Below, one piece after another: positions 57,519-64,000 of a DNA stretch of 64,000 nucleotides (positions are counted from its first letter, which is position 1; every line of letters begins with the position of its first letter). The stretch lies in assembly GCA_000016765.1 (NCBI GenBank), contig CP000699.1:558001-622000 (forward strand). Direction: 5' to 3'. The stretch is from Rhizorhabdus wittichii RW1. Lineage in GTDB: Bacteria; Pseudomonadota; Alphaproteobacteria; Sphingomonadales; Sphingomonadaceae. The position numbers were made by a program, and so were the translations under genes. The notes under the pieces are model-generated. The model made no database searches. It was given only the letters and a program-made list of their open reading frames with translations, and was not told where the DNA came from.

Positions 57519-58274
57519 TCAAATCCCCGCATACCAGGCGTAGTCATAATAGTCCTCCCAATAGCCGCCCTTACCGCGGCCATGGGCGGAGAGGCTTTCG
57601 ACCGCCTCGATCCGCTGGACATATTTGGCGTGCTTGTAGCCGAGCTGCCGCTCGACCCGCAGCCGGAGCGGGGCGCCGTTGCCGACCGGCAGCGGCTGGC
57701 CGTTGAGCCCCCAGGCGAGGATCGTCTGGGGATGGAAGGCGTCTATCAGGTCGATGCTCTCATAATAGTCGCCCTGCGCATAGCGGTCGGCGCAATGGAA
57801 GATCAGGTAGCGCGCCGACGTTCGCAGCCCGGCCATGTCGAGCAGCAGCTTGAGCGGCGCGCCGGTCCACTGGCCGATCGCGCTCCAGCCCTCGACGCAG
57901 TCGTGGCGGGTGATCTGGGTGCGGCGCGGCAGCGCGCGGAGCTGGGCCATCGACAGCGACAGCGGCCGCGCGACCAGCCCGTCGACGACGAGCCGCCAGT
58001 CGGCGAACCCCGCGCGAAGGTGCGTCTCATAGGCGGTGCCGACGGGCTTGCGGGTACCGTTGGAACGGAACAGCGGCGACAGGTCGGCGGCGCCGAACTC
58101 GCGCGCCAGCGCGGTGCGATCGGTGATCAGGCGCTGCGCCCGCATCGTCAGCCCCTCGGCGCTCTGCAGCACCGAACGGACCCGCGGATCGGCGTTGATC
58201 CGGTTGCAGCCCGACAGGATCAGCCCGCCCGCCCCTGCCGCCAGCGATCCGATCAGCTTGCGGCGCGAAATCAT
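57519..58274 (-). CDS. molybdopterin-dependent oxidoreductase, sulfite-oxidase fold
   Basis: The 251-residue protein has a Tat signal with a lipobox (SRRKLIGSLAAGAGGLILSGC), so it may be an exported lipoprotein. The molybdenum ligand Cys is in TRHDCVEGWSAIGQWTG, with HCADRYAQGDYYESIDL and RVERQLGYKHAKYVQRIE, as in YedY/MsrP-like and sulfite-oxidase-like enzymes. It overlaps the cytochrome b gene by four bases (ATGA), its probable electron donor or acceptor. Substrate unknown; methionine sulfoxide reduction is possible. Confidence 0.88.
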   Translation of the reverse strand: MISRRKLIGSLAAGAGGLILSGCNRINADPRVRSVLQSAEGLTMRAQRLITDRTALAREFGAADLSPLFRSNGTRKPVGTAYETHLRAGFADWRLVVDGLVARPLSLSMAQLRALPRRTQITRHDCVEGWSAIGQWTGAPLKLLLDMAGLRTSARYLIFHCADRYAQGDYYESIDLIDAFHPQTILAWGLNGQPLPVGNGAPLRLRVERQLGYKHAKYVQRIEAVESLSAHGRGKGGYWEDYYDYAWYAGI

Positions 58275-59113
58275 CGATCCTTCTCCCTCGGCAGGCGATA
58301 GGCGCCGGTGATCATCGCGCGGAGCTGGTTGAACGGTCCGGACAGCAGCACCATCAGCAGGTGGACGAGGATGAAGACCAGCATCGCCGCCGCGCAGAGG
58401 AAATGGATCGACCGCGCCGACTGCCGCCCGCCGAACAGGTCGAGCAGCCAGGGCCAGGCCGCGTTGACGCCCGGCGACATGGTCAGCCCGGTCAGGATCA
58501 GCAGCGGGATCAGCCCCAGGATCACCCCGACATAGGCGAGCTTCTGGAGGATGCCGTAGCGCGCAGCGGCCGCGCCGCGCGGGAAGCGCAGCCGCAGATG
58601 ATCGCGGACGTCGCGCCAGACATGGCCCGGACGCAGCTCCGCCCCGCGCGGCAGCAGGTCGCGTTGCAAATGCCGGTTGAGCAGGCTGGCGACCAGATAG
58701 GCCGCCGCCGACAGCACCAGCACCCAGGCGAAGAAGAAATGCCAGATGCGGGCATCGGCGAGGCTGTAGCTCGACGGGATCGTGGCCCACCAGGGGAAGG
58801 CGCGCCGCCGTTCGATCCCGTCGCGGTCCTTCCAGACGCCGAGGACGCCGGTCGTGTCATAGGCCTCGCCGCCGACGACCAGCACGCCGCGCCCGCCCGA
58901 CGATCCGATCTGCAACCAGGCCCGGTCGCTATTCGCGCCATATTGGCCCCAATAGAGGCGCGGATGCGCGTTGAAGATCATCAGCCCGCTCATCAGCATC
59001 GTGAAGATCGTGACCGCGTTGATCCAGTGCCACAGCCGGGTCGACACCCGGTGCCGGCGAACGAGGTCCCCGCCGTGCGGCGCCACGCCGCTCTCCTGTG
59101 CCTCGTCGGTCAT
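58271..59113 (-). CDS. cytochrome b561-type membrane subunit
   Basis: The 280-residue membrane protein has His-containing helices TRLWHWINAVTIFTMLMSG, ARIWHFFFAWVLVLSAAAYL and SIHFLCAAAMLVFILVHLLMV, giving haem b ligands. The first and second helices are separated by an unusually long loop of about 75 residues (NAHPRLYWGQYGANSD ... LADAR), probably periplasmic. It is translationally coupled to the molybdopterin enzyme and should pass electrons between quinol and that enzyme. Confidence 0.87.
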   Translation of the reverse strand: MTDEAQESGVAPHGGDLVRRHRVSTRLWHWINAVTIFTMLMSGLMIFNAHPRLYWGQYGANSDRAWLQIGSSGGRGVLVVGGEAYDTTGVLGVWKDRDGIERRRAFPWWATIPSSYSLADARIWHFFFAWVLVLSAAAYLVASLLNRHLQRDLLPRGAELRPGHVWRDVRDHLRLRFPRGAAAARYGILQKLAYVGVILGLIPLLILTGLTMSPGVNAAWPWLLDLFGGRQSARSIHFLCAAAMLVFILVHLLMVLLSGPFNQLRAMITGAYRLPREKDR

Positions 59114-59244
59114 GGCGCGCAGGCTAGCACGACCGGACCAAAGAGCGGTAATCCCTCGTCAACGAGGCCCTTTAGGAAATCATTAGGGATGATCGGCGAT
59201 GATGCCGATCGCCTATCGGCAGGAAGCAGGGGAATCGGAACGCG

Positions 59245-59565
59245 ATGGCGGTTGCCAGTGAACAGGAGGAAAGCGACGCGCGCCGCCACGGGCGCCATCG
59301 CATCATGCTCGCCGCGACGCTCTACTCGGTCCACGGCGAATGCAACGGCGTGCTGCTCGACCTGTCGCAGGGCGGCGCGATGGTCAGCGCCTCGCCACCA
59401 CTTCCGGTCGGCTGCCGCCTGCTGCTCGAGCGCCAGAATTTCGAGGTTCCCGGCGTGGTCCGCTGGGTCGAGGGCAACCGCTTCGGCATCCAGTTCGAGG
59501 AACCCCTTGCCGAGGCCGTGATCATGGGCCTGGTGTCGCGCAGCGCGCATCAGAACGACCGCTGA
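59245..59565 (+). CDS. PilZ domain protein
   Basis: The 106-residue protein consists of a PilZ domain that may bind cyclic di-GMP. The RxxxR motif is in DARRHGRHRIML and the D/NxSxxG motif in LDLSQGGAMVS. Both binding motifs are intact, so c-di-GMP binding is likely. No other domain is present, so it would act by contact with a partner. It is monocistronic, with about 130 bases of upstream sequence. Confidence 0.9.
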   Translation: MAVASEQEESDARRHGRHRIMLAATLYSVHGECNGVLLDLSQGGAMVSASPPLPVGCRLLLERQNFEVPGVVRWVEGNRFGIQFEEPLAEAVIMGLVSRSAHQNDR

Positions 59566-59589
59566 CGGCGGCGCGCGCTTCGACTCACC

Positions 59590-60618
59590 TCAGGCCATCA
59601 TCCGGGTCAGCGCCTGCGCGGTGAAATCGACCATCGGCACGATCCGCGCATAGTTGAGCCGGGTCGGCCCGATCACCCCGACCACCCCGACCACGCGGCC
59701 GTCGCCGCCGCGATAGGGCGCCGCGATCACCGACGATCCCGACAGCGAGAACAGCTTGTTCTCCGATCCGATGAAGATCTTCATCCCCTGCCCGCTGCGC
59801 GCGCTGTCGAGCAGGCGGGCGATCTCCTCCTTGCCCTCGATCTCGTCGAGCAGCTGGCGCACCCGTTCGAGGTCCGCCGCCGCCGACGGATCGATCAGGT
59901 TCGCCTGCCCGCGCACGATCAGCACCGGTCGGGCGCTGCCGTCCTCCGACCAGACGGCCAGCCCCTGCTGGACCAGCGACGCCGCCGCCGCGTCGAGCGC
60001 CGCGCGCTCGCGGCCCAGCTCCGCCTCGATCCGCGCGCGCGCCTCGGCGAGGGTCAGCCCGCCGAGCCGCTCGCTGATGAAATTGCCCGCCTCGACCAGC
60101 GCCGACGGCGGCAGGCCGGGCGGCAGGTCGACGACCCGGTTCTCGACGCTGCCGTCATGGCCGACCAGCACCGCCACCGCCTGCTGGCGCGACAGCGGCA
60201 CGAAGCTGAACTGGCGCAACACCATCTCGTGCGGGGGGACCAGGACGATTCCCGCGCAGGCCGACAGGCCCGACAGCACCGCGCTGGTCTGGGCCAGCGC
60301 CTCCTCGACCGGGCTGCCGCGAGCGGCGCGCGCCTCGATCGCGGCGCGTTCCTCGATCGACGGCTCGGCGGTCTGCATCATGCCGTCGACGAACAGGCGT
60401 AGCCCCGACTGTGTCGGCATCCGCCCAGCGGAAGTGTGCGGCGCCTCGAGCAGGCCCAGCTCCTCCAGGTCCTGCATGACGTTGCGGATCGAGGCCGGCG
60501 ACAGGTTGAGCCCCGCCAGCTTGGAGATGGTCCGCGATCCGATCGGCTGACCCGATCCGAGATAGCTTTCGACGACGACGCGAAACACCTCGCGGGCTCG
60601 GGTCGACATTTCGGACAT
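59590..60618 (-). CDS. hrcA: heat-inducible transcription repressor HrcA
   Basis: HrcA represses chaperone genes by binding CIRCE elements. The 342-residue protein has an N-terminal winged helix ([53 protein letters not shown]), [19 protein letters not shown], and the end [45 protein letters not shown] 15 bases upstream is an alternative start. It is divergent from rph; I see no CIRCE inverted repeat in this gap. Confidence 0.95.
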   Translation of the reverse strand: MSEMSTRAREVFRVVVESYLGSGQPIGSRTISKLAGLNLSPASIRNVMQDLEELGLLEAPHTSAGRMPTQSGLRLFVDGMMQTAEPSIEERAAIEARAARGSPVEEALAQTSAVLSGLSACAGIVLVPPHEMVLRQFSFVPLSRQQAVAVLVGHDGSVENRVVDLPPGLPPSALVEAGNFISERLGGLTLAEARARIEAELGRERAALDAAAASLVQQGLAVWSEDGSARPVLIVRGQANLIDPSAAADLERVRQLLDEIEGKEEIARLLDSARSGQGMKIFIGSENKLFSLSGSSVIAAPYRGGDGRVVGVVGVIGPTRLNYARIVPMVDFTAQALTRMMA

Positions 60619-60732
60619 GGGCTGGCTGGTCACGTCCCTAGAGATAGTGAACCCGCCCGCCCCGCTCAACAGGCTTCCAACTTCCCGCGGCGACGCCTAA
60701 GGAGCCCGGCGTACAGCAAAGAAGGAACGTCC

Positions 60733-61449
60733 ATGCGCCCATCCGGCCGCGCCCCCGATCAGATGCGGGCGATCAGCATCGAAACCGGTTTCACCGTCCA
60801 CGCCGAAGGCTCCGTGCTGATCAGCTTCGGCGACACCCGCGTCCTCGTCACCGCCTCGGTCGAGGAGAAGGTTCCGCCCTTCCTGCGCGGCAAGGGCCAG
60901 GGCTGGGTCACCGCCGAATATGGCATGCTGCCCCGCGCCACCCATACCCGCGGCAGCCGCGAGGCGGCCAAGGGCAAGCAGTCCGGCCGCACCCAGGAGA
61001 TCCAGCGCCTGATCGGCCGCTCGCTCCGCGCGGTGGTCGACATGGCGAAGCTCGGCGAGCGCCAGATCGTGATCGACTGCGACGTGCTCCAGGCCGACGG
61101 CGGCACCCGCACCGCCTCGATCTCGGGCGGCTGGGTGGCCCTGCGCCTCGCGGTCGACAAGCTGCTCGCCTCGGGCGCGATCGCCGAGGACCCGATCACC
61201 GCGCAGGTCGCGGCGATCTCCTGCGGCATCCATGAGGGAACGCCGGTGCTCGACCTCGACTATATCGAGGATTCGAACGCCCATGCCGACGCCAATTTCG
61301 TGCTGCTCGACAATGGCAACATCGCCGAGGCGCAGGCGACCGCGGAAGGAGCGACCTATGACGAGGAAGCCTTGCTGAGGCTGCTCCGCCTCGCCCGCAT
61401 CGGCTGCGGCGAGATCTTCGCCGCGCAGCGCAAGGCGACCGGACGGTGA
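60733..61449 (+). CDS. rph: ribonuclease PH
   Basis: RNase PH trims the 3' end of tRNA precursors using phosphate. The 238-residue protein has [20 protein letters not shown], the RNA-binding [33 protein letters not shown], the catalytic [19 protein letters not shown] and the end [20 protein letters not shown]. Length is standard. It overlaps rdgB by four bases (GTGA). It begins the block rph-rdgB-hemW. Confidence 0.97.
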   Translation: MRPSGRAPDQMRAISIETGFTVHAEGSVLISFGDTRVLVTASVEEKVPPFLRGKGQGWVTAEYGMLPRATHTRGSREAAKGKQSGRTQEIQRLIGRSLRAVVDMAKLGERQIVIDCDVLQADGGTRTASISGGWVALRLAVDKLLASGAIAEDPITAQVAAISCGIHEGTPVLDLDYIEDSNAHADANFVLLDNGNIAEAQATAEGATYDEEALLRLLRLARIGCGEIFAAQRKATGR

Positions 61450-62075
61450 GCGACGACGGTCTCCTCCACCGCAAGCTCGCCCCCGGCAAGCTGGTCATCG
61501 CCAGCCACAACAAGGGCAAGCTGCGCGAGATCGCCGAGCTGCTCGCCCCGCACGGGATCGAGACGGTGTCGGCCGGGGCGCTCGGCGTTCCCGAGCCCGA
61601 GGAGACCGGCACCAGCTTCGTCGCCAATGCCGAGCTGAAGGCGCGCTTCTCCGCCGACCTGACCGGCCTGCCCGCGCTCGCCGACGACAGCGGCCTGTGC
61701 GTCGAGGCGCTGGGCGGCGAGCCCGGCATCTTCTCGGCGCGCTGGGCGGAGCTCGACGACGGCAGCCGCGACTTCGCCGAGGGGATGCGCCGCGTCCATG
61801 CCCGGATGGTCGAGGCGGGCGACGAGGCCGGCCACGACGCGCATTTCATCTGCGCGTTGTCGATCGCCTGGCCCGACGGCCATGTCGAGACCTTCGAGGG
61901 CCGGGTCGACGGGCTGATCACCTGGCCGCCGCGCGGCGACAAGGGCTTCGGCTACGACCCGATCTTCCAGCCGCTCGGCCACGCCGCCAGCTTCGGCGAG
62001 ATGGACCCGGAGGCCAAGCACGCGATGAGCCACCGCGCCGACGCCTTCGCCAAGCTCGTCGCGGCGGTGTTCTAG
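61446..62075 (+). CDS. rdgB: non-canonical purine NTP pyrophosphatase (RdgB/HAM1)
   Basis: The 209-residue enzyme hydrolyses ITP, dITP and XTP to keep them out of nucleic acids. It has the N-terminal [42 protein letters not shown] and the end [12 protein letters not shown]...SHRADAF. The start is GTG overlapping the rph stop. A long GC-rich repeat (62087) follows and separates it from hemW. Confidence 0.95.
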   Translation: MSDDGLLHRKLAPGKLVIASHNKGKLREIAELLAPHGIETVSAGALGVPEPEETGTSFVANAELKARFSADLTGLPALADDSGLCVEALGGEPGIFSARWAELDDGSRDFAEGMRRVHARMVEAGDEAGHDAHFICALSIAWPDGHVETFEGRVDGLITWPPRGDKGFGYDPIFQPLGHAASFGEMDPEAKHAMSHRADAFAKLVAAVF

Positions 62076-62086
62076 AACCGAAAGAT

Positions 62087-62230
62087 TCCCCTCCCTGCAA
62101 GGGAGGGGTGTAGGGGTGGGTAACGGAGCCGAGGGGCTCGACGCCCCTCGGCGGAGTTCGACGGAACGATGGAAGGCTCGCTACCGCTCGCCACCCACCC
62201 CCCGGCCCCCTCCCTTGAAAGGGAGGGGGG
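62087..62230. repeat. long GC-rich inverted repeat overlapping the start of hemW
   Basis: The left part (tcccctccctgcaagggaggggtgtaggggtgggt) and right part (ccacccaccccccggccccctcccttgaaagggaggggg) are each hairpins and are complementary to each other. A core of about 70 bases includes cgaggggctcgacgcccctcg. Design matches the element at 56351. The right half encodes the first 20 residues of HemW, from the ATG at 62169. Confidence 0.8.
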
Positions 62231-63362
62231 GCTCGCCCTCTACATCCATTGGCCCTTCTGCGTGTCGAAGTGCCCCTATTGCGACTTCAACAGCCATGTC
62301 CGCGAGAGCGTCGACCAGCAGGCATGGCGCGACGCGCTGCTCCGCGACCTGGCGCATGAGGCCGCCGCGCTTCCCGGCCGCCGGCTCGGCTCGATCTTCT
62401 TCGGCGGCGGGACGCCGTCGCTGATGCCGCCGGCGACGGTCGCCGCGCTGATCGATGCCGCGACCCGCCACTGGCCCGCCGCCGACGACATCGAGATCAC
62501 GCTGGAGGCCAACCCTTCCTCGGTCGAGGCCGCGCGCTTCGCCGATCTCGCCCGCGCCGGGATCAACCGCGTCTCGCTGGGTCTCCAGGCGCTCGACGAT
62601 GCGGTGCTCGGCTGGCTCGGCCGTGCCCATGGCGTGACGGAGGGGCTGGCCGCGCTCGACACCGCCCAGACGAGTTTCGGGCGGGTCAGCTTCGACCTGA
62701 TCTATGCCCGGCCCGGCCAGACGCCCGAGGCCTGGGCCGCCGAGCTCGGCCGCGCCCTGTCGTTCGGCACCGAGCATCTCTCGCTCTACCAGCTCACCAT
62801 CGAGCCCGGCACCCAGTTCGCGACCCGCGTCGCCAAGGGCGAGTTCGTTCCGCTCGATCCCGATGCCGGGGCCGAGCTGTTCGAGCAGACCCGCGCGGCC
62901 ACCGCGGCGGCGGGGCTGCCCGCCTATGAAATCTCGAACCATGCCCGCCCCGGCGCGGAGAGCCGCCACAACCTGACCTACTGGCGCTACGGCAATTATG
63001 CCGGGATCGGCCCAGGCGCGCATGGCCGCCGCGACGGCCGCGCCACGGTACGCCGCAAGAAGCCCGAGAACTGGCTCGCGCGGGTCGAGGCCAACGGCCA
63101 TGGCATCGAGCGCGAGGACGACCTCCCATCCGAGGCGCGGGCGCAGGAGGCGCTGCTGATGGGGTTGCGGCTGGCCGAAGGCGTCGACCTCGCCCGGATC
63201 GCCGCGATGAGCGGCCTGCCGGTCGGGCGGCTCGTCGATGCCATCGCCATCGACCGGTTGGCGCGACAGGGCCTGCTCGCCCGCGACGGCGACCGGCTGA
63301 CCGTCAGCGACGCCGGCATGCTGCTGCTCGACGCGATCCTTGCCGAGATCGTGACAGCCTAA
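62169..63362 (+). CDS. hemW: HemW, radical SAM heme chaperone
   Basis: HemW is a radical-SAM-family heme chaperone. The 397-residue protein has the cluster ligands FCVSKCPYCDFNSH (CxxxCxxC), the GGG element IFFGGGTPSLM and EANPSSVEAARF, then ISNHARPGAESRHNLTYWRYGNYAGIGPGAHG as typical of the HemW class. The start is odd: the only in-frame ATG lies in the repeat at 62087, so residues 1-20 (MEGSLPLATHPPAPSLEREG) are repeat-encoded. The family proper starts LALYIHWPFC. No alternative start lies between. Confidence 0.92.
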   Translation: MEGSLPLATHPPAPSLEREGGLALYIHWPFCVSKCPYCDFNSHVRESVDQQAWRDALLRDLAHEAAALPGRRLGSIFFGGGTPSLMPPATVAALIDAATRHWPAADDIEITLEANPSSVEAARFADLARAGINRVSLGLQALDDAVLGWLGRAHGVTEGLAALDTAQTSFGRVSFDLIYARPGQTPEAWAAELGRALSFGTEHLSLYQLTIEPGTQFATRVAKGEFVPLDPDAGAELFEQTRAATAAAGLPAYEISNHARPGAESRHNLTYWRYGNYAGIGPGAHGRRDGRATVRRKKPENWLARVEANGHGIEREDDLPSEARAQEALLMGLRLAEGVDLARIAAMSGLPVGRLVDAIAIDRLARQGLLARDGDRLTVSDAGMLLLDAILAEIVTA

Positions 63363-63391
63363 CTTACCTATTCCGATAAACGCAATTATTA

Positions 63392-63412
63392 CGATTGCAA
63401 TTCATGCAATCG
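63392..63412. repeat. inverted repeat after hemW
   Basis: CGATTGCA and TGCAATCG form a perfect 8-bp stem around ATTCA, 30 bases after the hemW stop. It may be the hemW terminator (no clear U-run) or an operator for the small ORF downstream. A second, weaker repeat, ATCGCA (63467-63472) with TGCGAT (63483-63488), lies just upstream of the ORF. Confidence 0.5.
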
Positions 63413-63513
63413 CTGCGCCACCTTTGGAAATTGCCATCTCGGCTCGTCGCGCCTAGATCACGCTGCATCGCACAATCGCAGATGCGATATAAAAGCAAAG
63501 CAGGAAACATCAC

Positions 63514-63597
63514 ATGCGGTACTTTGAAAGCGCGGCCTCGGCGATCATCGCGATTGCGGCTCAGGCGCTGGCTATCGGGGTCGTGGTCGCCCTCTGA
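63514..63597 (+). CDS. possible 27-residue membrane peptide
   Basis: A 28-codon frame with an AGGAAA ribosome site seven bases before its ATG encodes MRYFESAASAIIAIAAQALA and seven further hydrophobic residues. The product would be a single membrane helix with a short charged N-terminus. It is preceded by a TATAAA-like box. No known family is claimed. It could be an exported or membrane micropeptide, or a chance frame; the good ribosome site favours translation. Confidence 0.5.
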   Translation: MRYFESAASAIIAIAAQALAIGVVVAL

Positions 63598-63625
63598 CCC
63601 AATTCGCGGCGGTGCTCGTCCCTTA

Positions 63626-63673
63626 GACCTTGATCGTTTCAGGCTGAATCAGCCTGAAACGTGAAACAAGGTC
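63626..63673. repeat. 27-base perfect palindrome with outer arms
   Basis: CGTTTCAGGCTGA-A-TCAGCCTGAAACG (63635-63661) is a perfect 13-bp inverted repeat. Outer arms GACCTTG (63626-63632) and CAAGGTC (63667-63673) add a further 7 bp. As RNA it is a strong hairpin; as DNA it could be a protein site or a REP-type element. It lies just after the small ORF. Confidence 0.7.
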
Positions 63674-63687
63674 TCAACATTTTGAAG

Positions 63688-63749
63688 AGAGCCTGATTCA
63701 CGCCATCGGCGGAAGCGCAAAGCGCTTCCACCTCAGACGATCAGGCTCT
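63688..63749. repeat. nested inverted repeat
   Basis: The arms AGAGCCTGAT (63688-63697) and ATCAGGCTCT (63740-63749) enclose the stem GGAAGCGC-AAA-GCGCTTCC (63711-63729). The same motifs recur at 40805-40845, so this is a dispersed element. The motif gcctga also occurs in the preceding palindrome. Confidence 0.65.
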
Positions 63750-63806
63750 AGGGCCGGCACCGCCACGATTTACCCTCTTCCGCATTTTCTTCGCAATTGC
63801 AGCAAA

Positions 63807-64000
63807 TCACTCCTTGAAGCTGGACGGTGCCGGCGAGACGGTCTTGACGCCGCTCGGCGTGGCCTCCCCGACCTCGAGCGCGCGCTGCGCCACGCCGGTC
63901 GGGCCGAAGCGGAACGCGCCGTCGACGCCGACGAAGCCATCCTCGTCGCGCAGCCTGTCGGCGGGGAAGCGCTCGCCAACCTTCCAGTCGCGCGCGATCT
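63807..64000 (-). CDS. penicillin-binding protein activator, C-terminal fragment
   Basis: The last 64 residues are visible, with the gene extending beyond the window edge. The sequence DEDGFVGVDGAFRFGPTGVA and QRALEVGEATPSGVKTVSPAP matches the end of periplasmic-binding-like LpoA/LppC-type activators of penicillin-binding proteins. In sphingomonads this gene is commonly placed next to hemW, which supports the assignment. It is convergent with the hemW operon. Confidence 0.75.
   Translation of the reverse strand, partial: IARDWKVGERFPADRLRDEDGFVGVDGAFRFGPTGVAQRALEVGEATPSGVKTVSPAPSSFKE

Larger units (their letters stand above)
63363..63806. other. gap with palindromes and a short ORF
   Basis: This 444-base gap holds an 8-bp inverted repeat after hemW (63392-63412), a 27-codon ORF (63514-63597), a 27-base palindrome with outer arms (63626-63673) and a second inverted repeat (63688-63749). 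Each is listed separately. No longer gene is present. The first 150 bases are less GC-rich than the surroundings and contain a TATAAA-like box at 63488-63493. Confidence 0.75.

Noticed and set aside
60619-60732. CIRCE element in the hrcA-rph gap
   Set aside because: No TTAGCACTC-N9-GAGTGCTAA-like repeat is present in the gap.

Overview
The window is a GC-rich stretch of alphaproteobacterial chromosome. The gene set points to a sphingomonad (Sphingomonadaceae), perhaps Sphingomonas or Rhizorhabdus, judging from gene families and order rather than any database comparison. It has several TonB-dependent receptors, a beta-propeller phytase beside one of them, a Rieske ring-hydroxylating oxygenase, the block hrcA-rph-rdgB-hemW-PBP activator, and many GC-rich hairpin repeats between genes. 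Nothing looks like a prophage, plasmid, integrative element or CRISPR array. Genes are packed tightly and many junctions are 1-4 base stop/start overlaps, so the operon calls are fairly secure.

Layout. 1-4.4 kb: end of an M13 peptidase, a DUF2062 protein, smpB and dapA on the minus strand, with a divergent lytic transglycosylase. 4.6-10.4 kb: ATP-grasp / alpha-E / transglutaminase operon, then sppA and a GNAT acetyltransferase. 11.8-17.8 kb: arginine succinyltransferase catabolic cluster with two astA paralogues, astB, astD and an M20 hydrolase where astE would be expected. 17.9-21.7 kb: phytase and TonB receptor operon. 21.9-28.8 kb: secreted amidohydrolase, and a divergent TPR-sulfotransferase / TonB receptor / APC permease operon. 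28.9-31.7 kb: Rieske oxygenase with an FAD oxidoreductase. 31.9-37.5 kb: pgm, a ZnuD-like zinc receptor behind a Zur-like operator, and phoD with a small DUF1289 gene. 37.6-43.7 kb: dsbD, gspN, DUF983, tRNA-Gly, a CsbD protein and two unknown membrane proteins. 44.0-47.4 kb: alkylation-damage repair cassette (AlkA-like glycosylase, unknown Cys-rich protein, AlkB, small unknown protein, 2OG-Fe oxygenase, Ogt). 47.5-54.5 kb: tRNA-Arg, a PEP-mutase-family enzyme, MFS exporter with divergent LysR, and small housekeeping genes (DUF1178, nitrilase, grxC, comF, methyltransferase). 54.6-56.3 kb: leuA behind a leucine leader peptide. 56.5-64 kb: EamA transporter, molybdopterin oxidoreductase with its cytochrome b, PilZ protein, hrcA, rph, rdgB, hemW, a region of palindromes with a 27-residue ORF, and the end of a PBP activator.

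Most of this is ordinary chromosome. The parts most worth following up are the arginine cluster lacking AstC and AstE, the leu attenuator, the Zur-like operator pair, the unknown proteins in the alkylation-repair cassette, and the places where intergenic repeats have become the coding ends of EamA and HemW.
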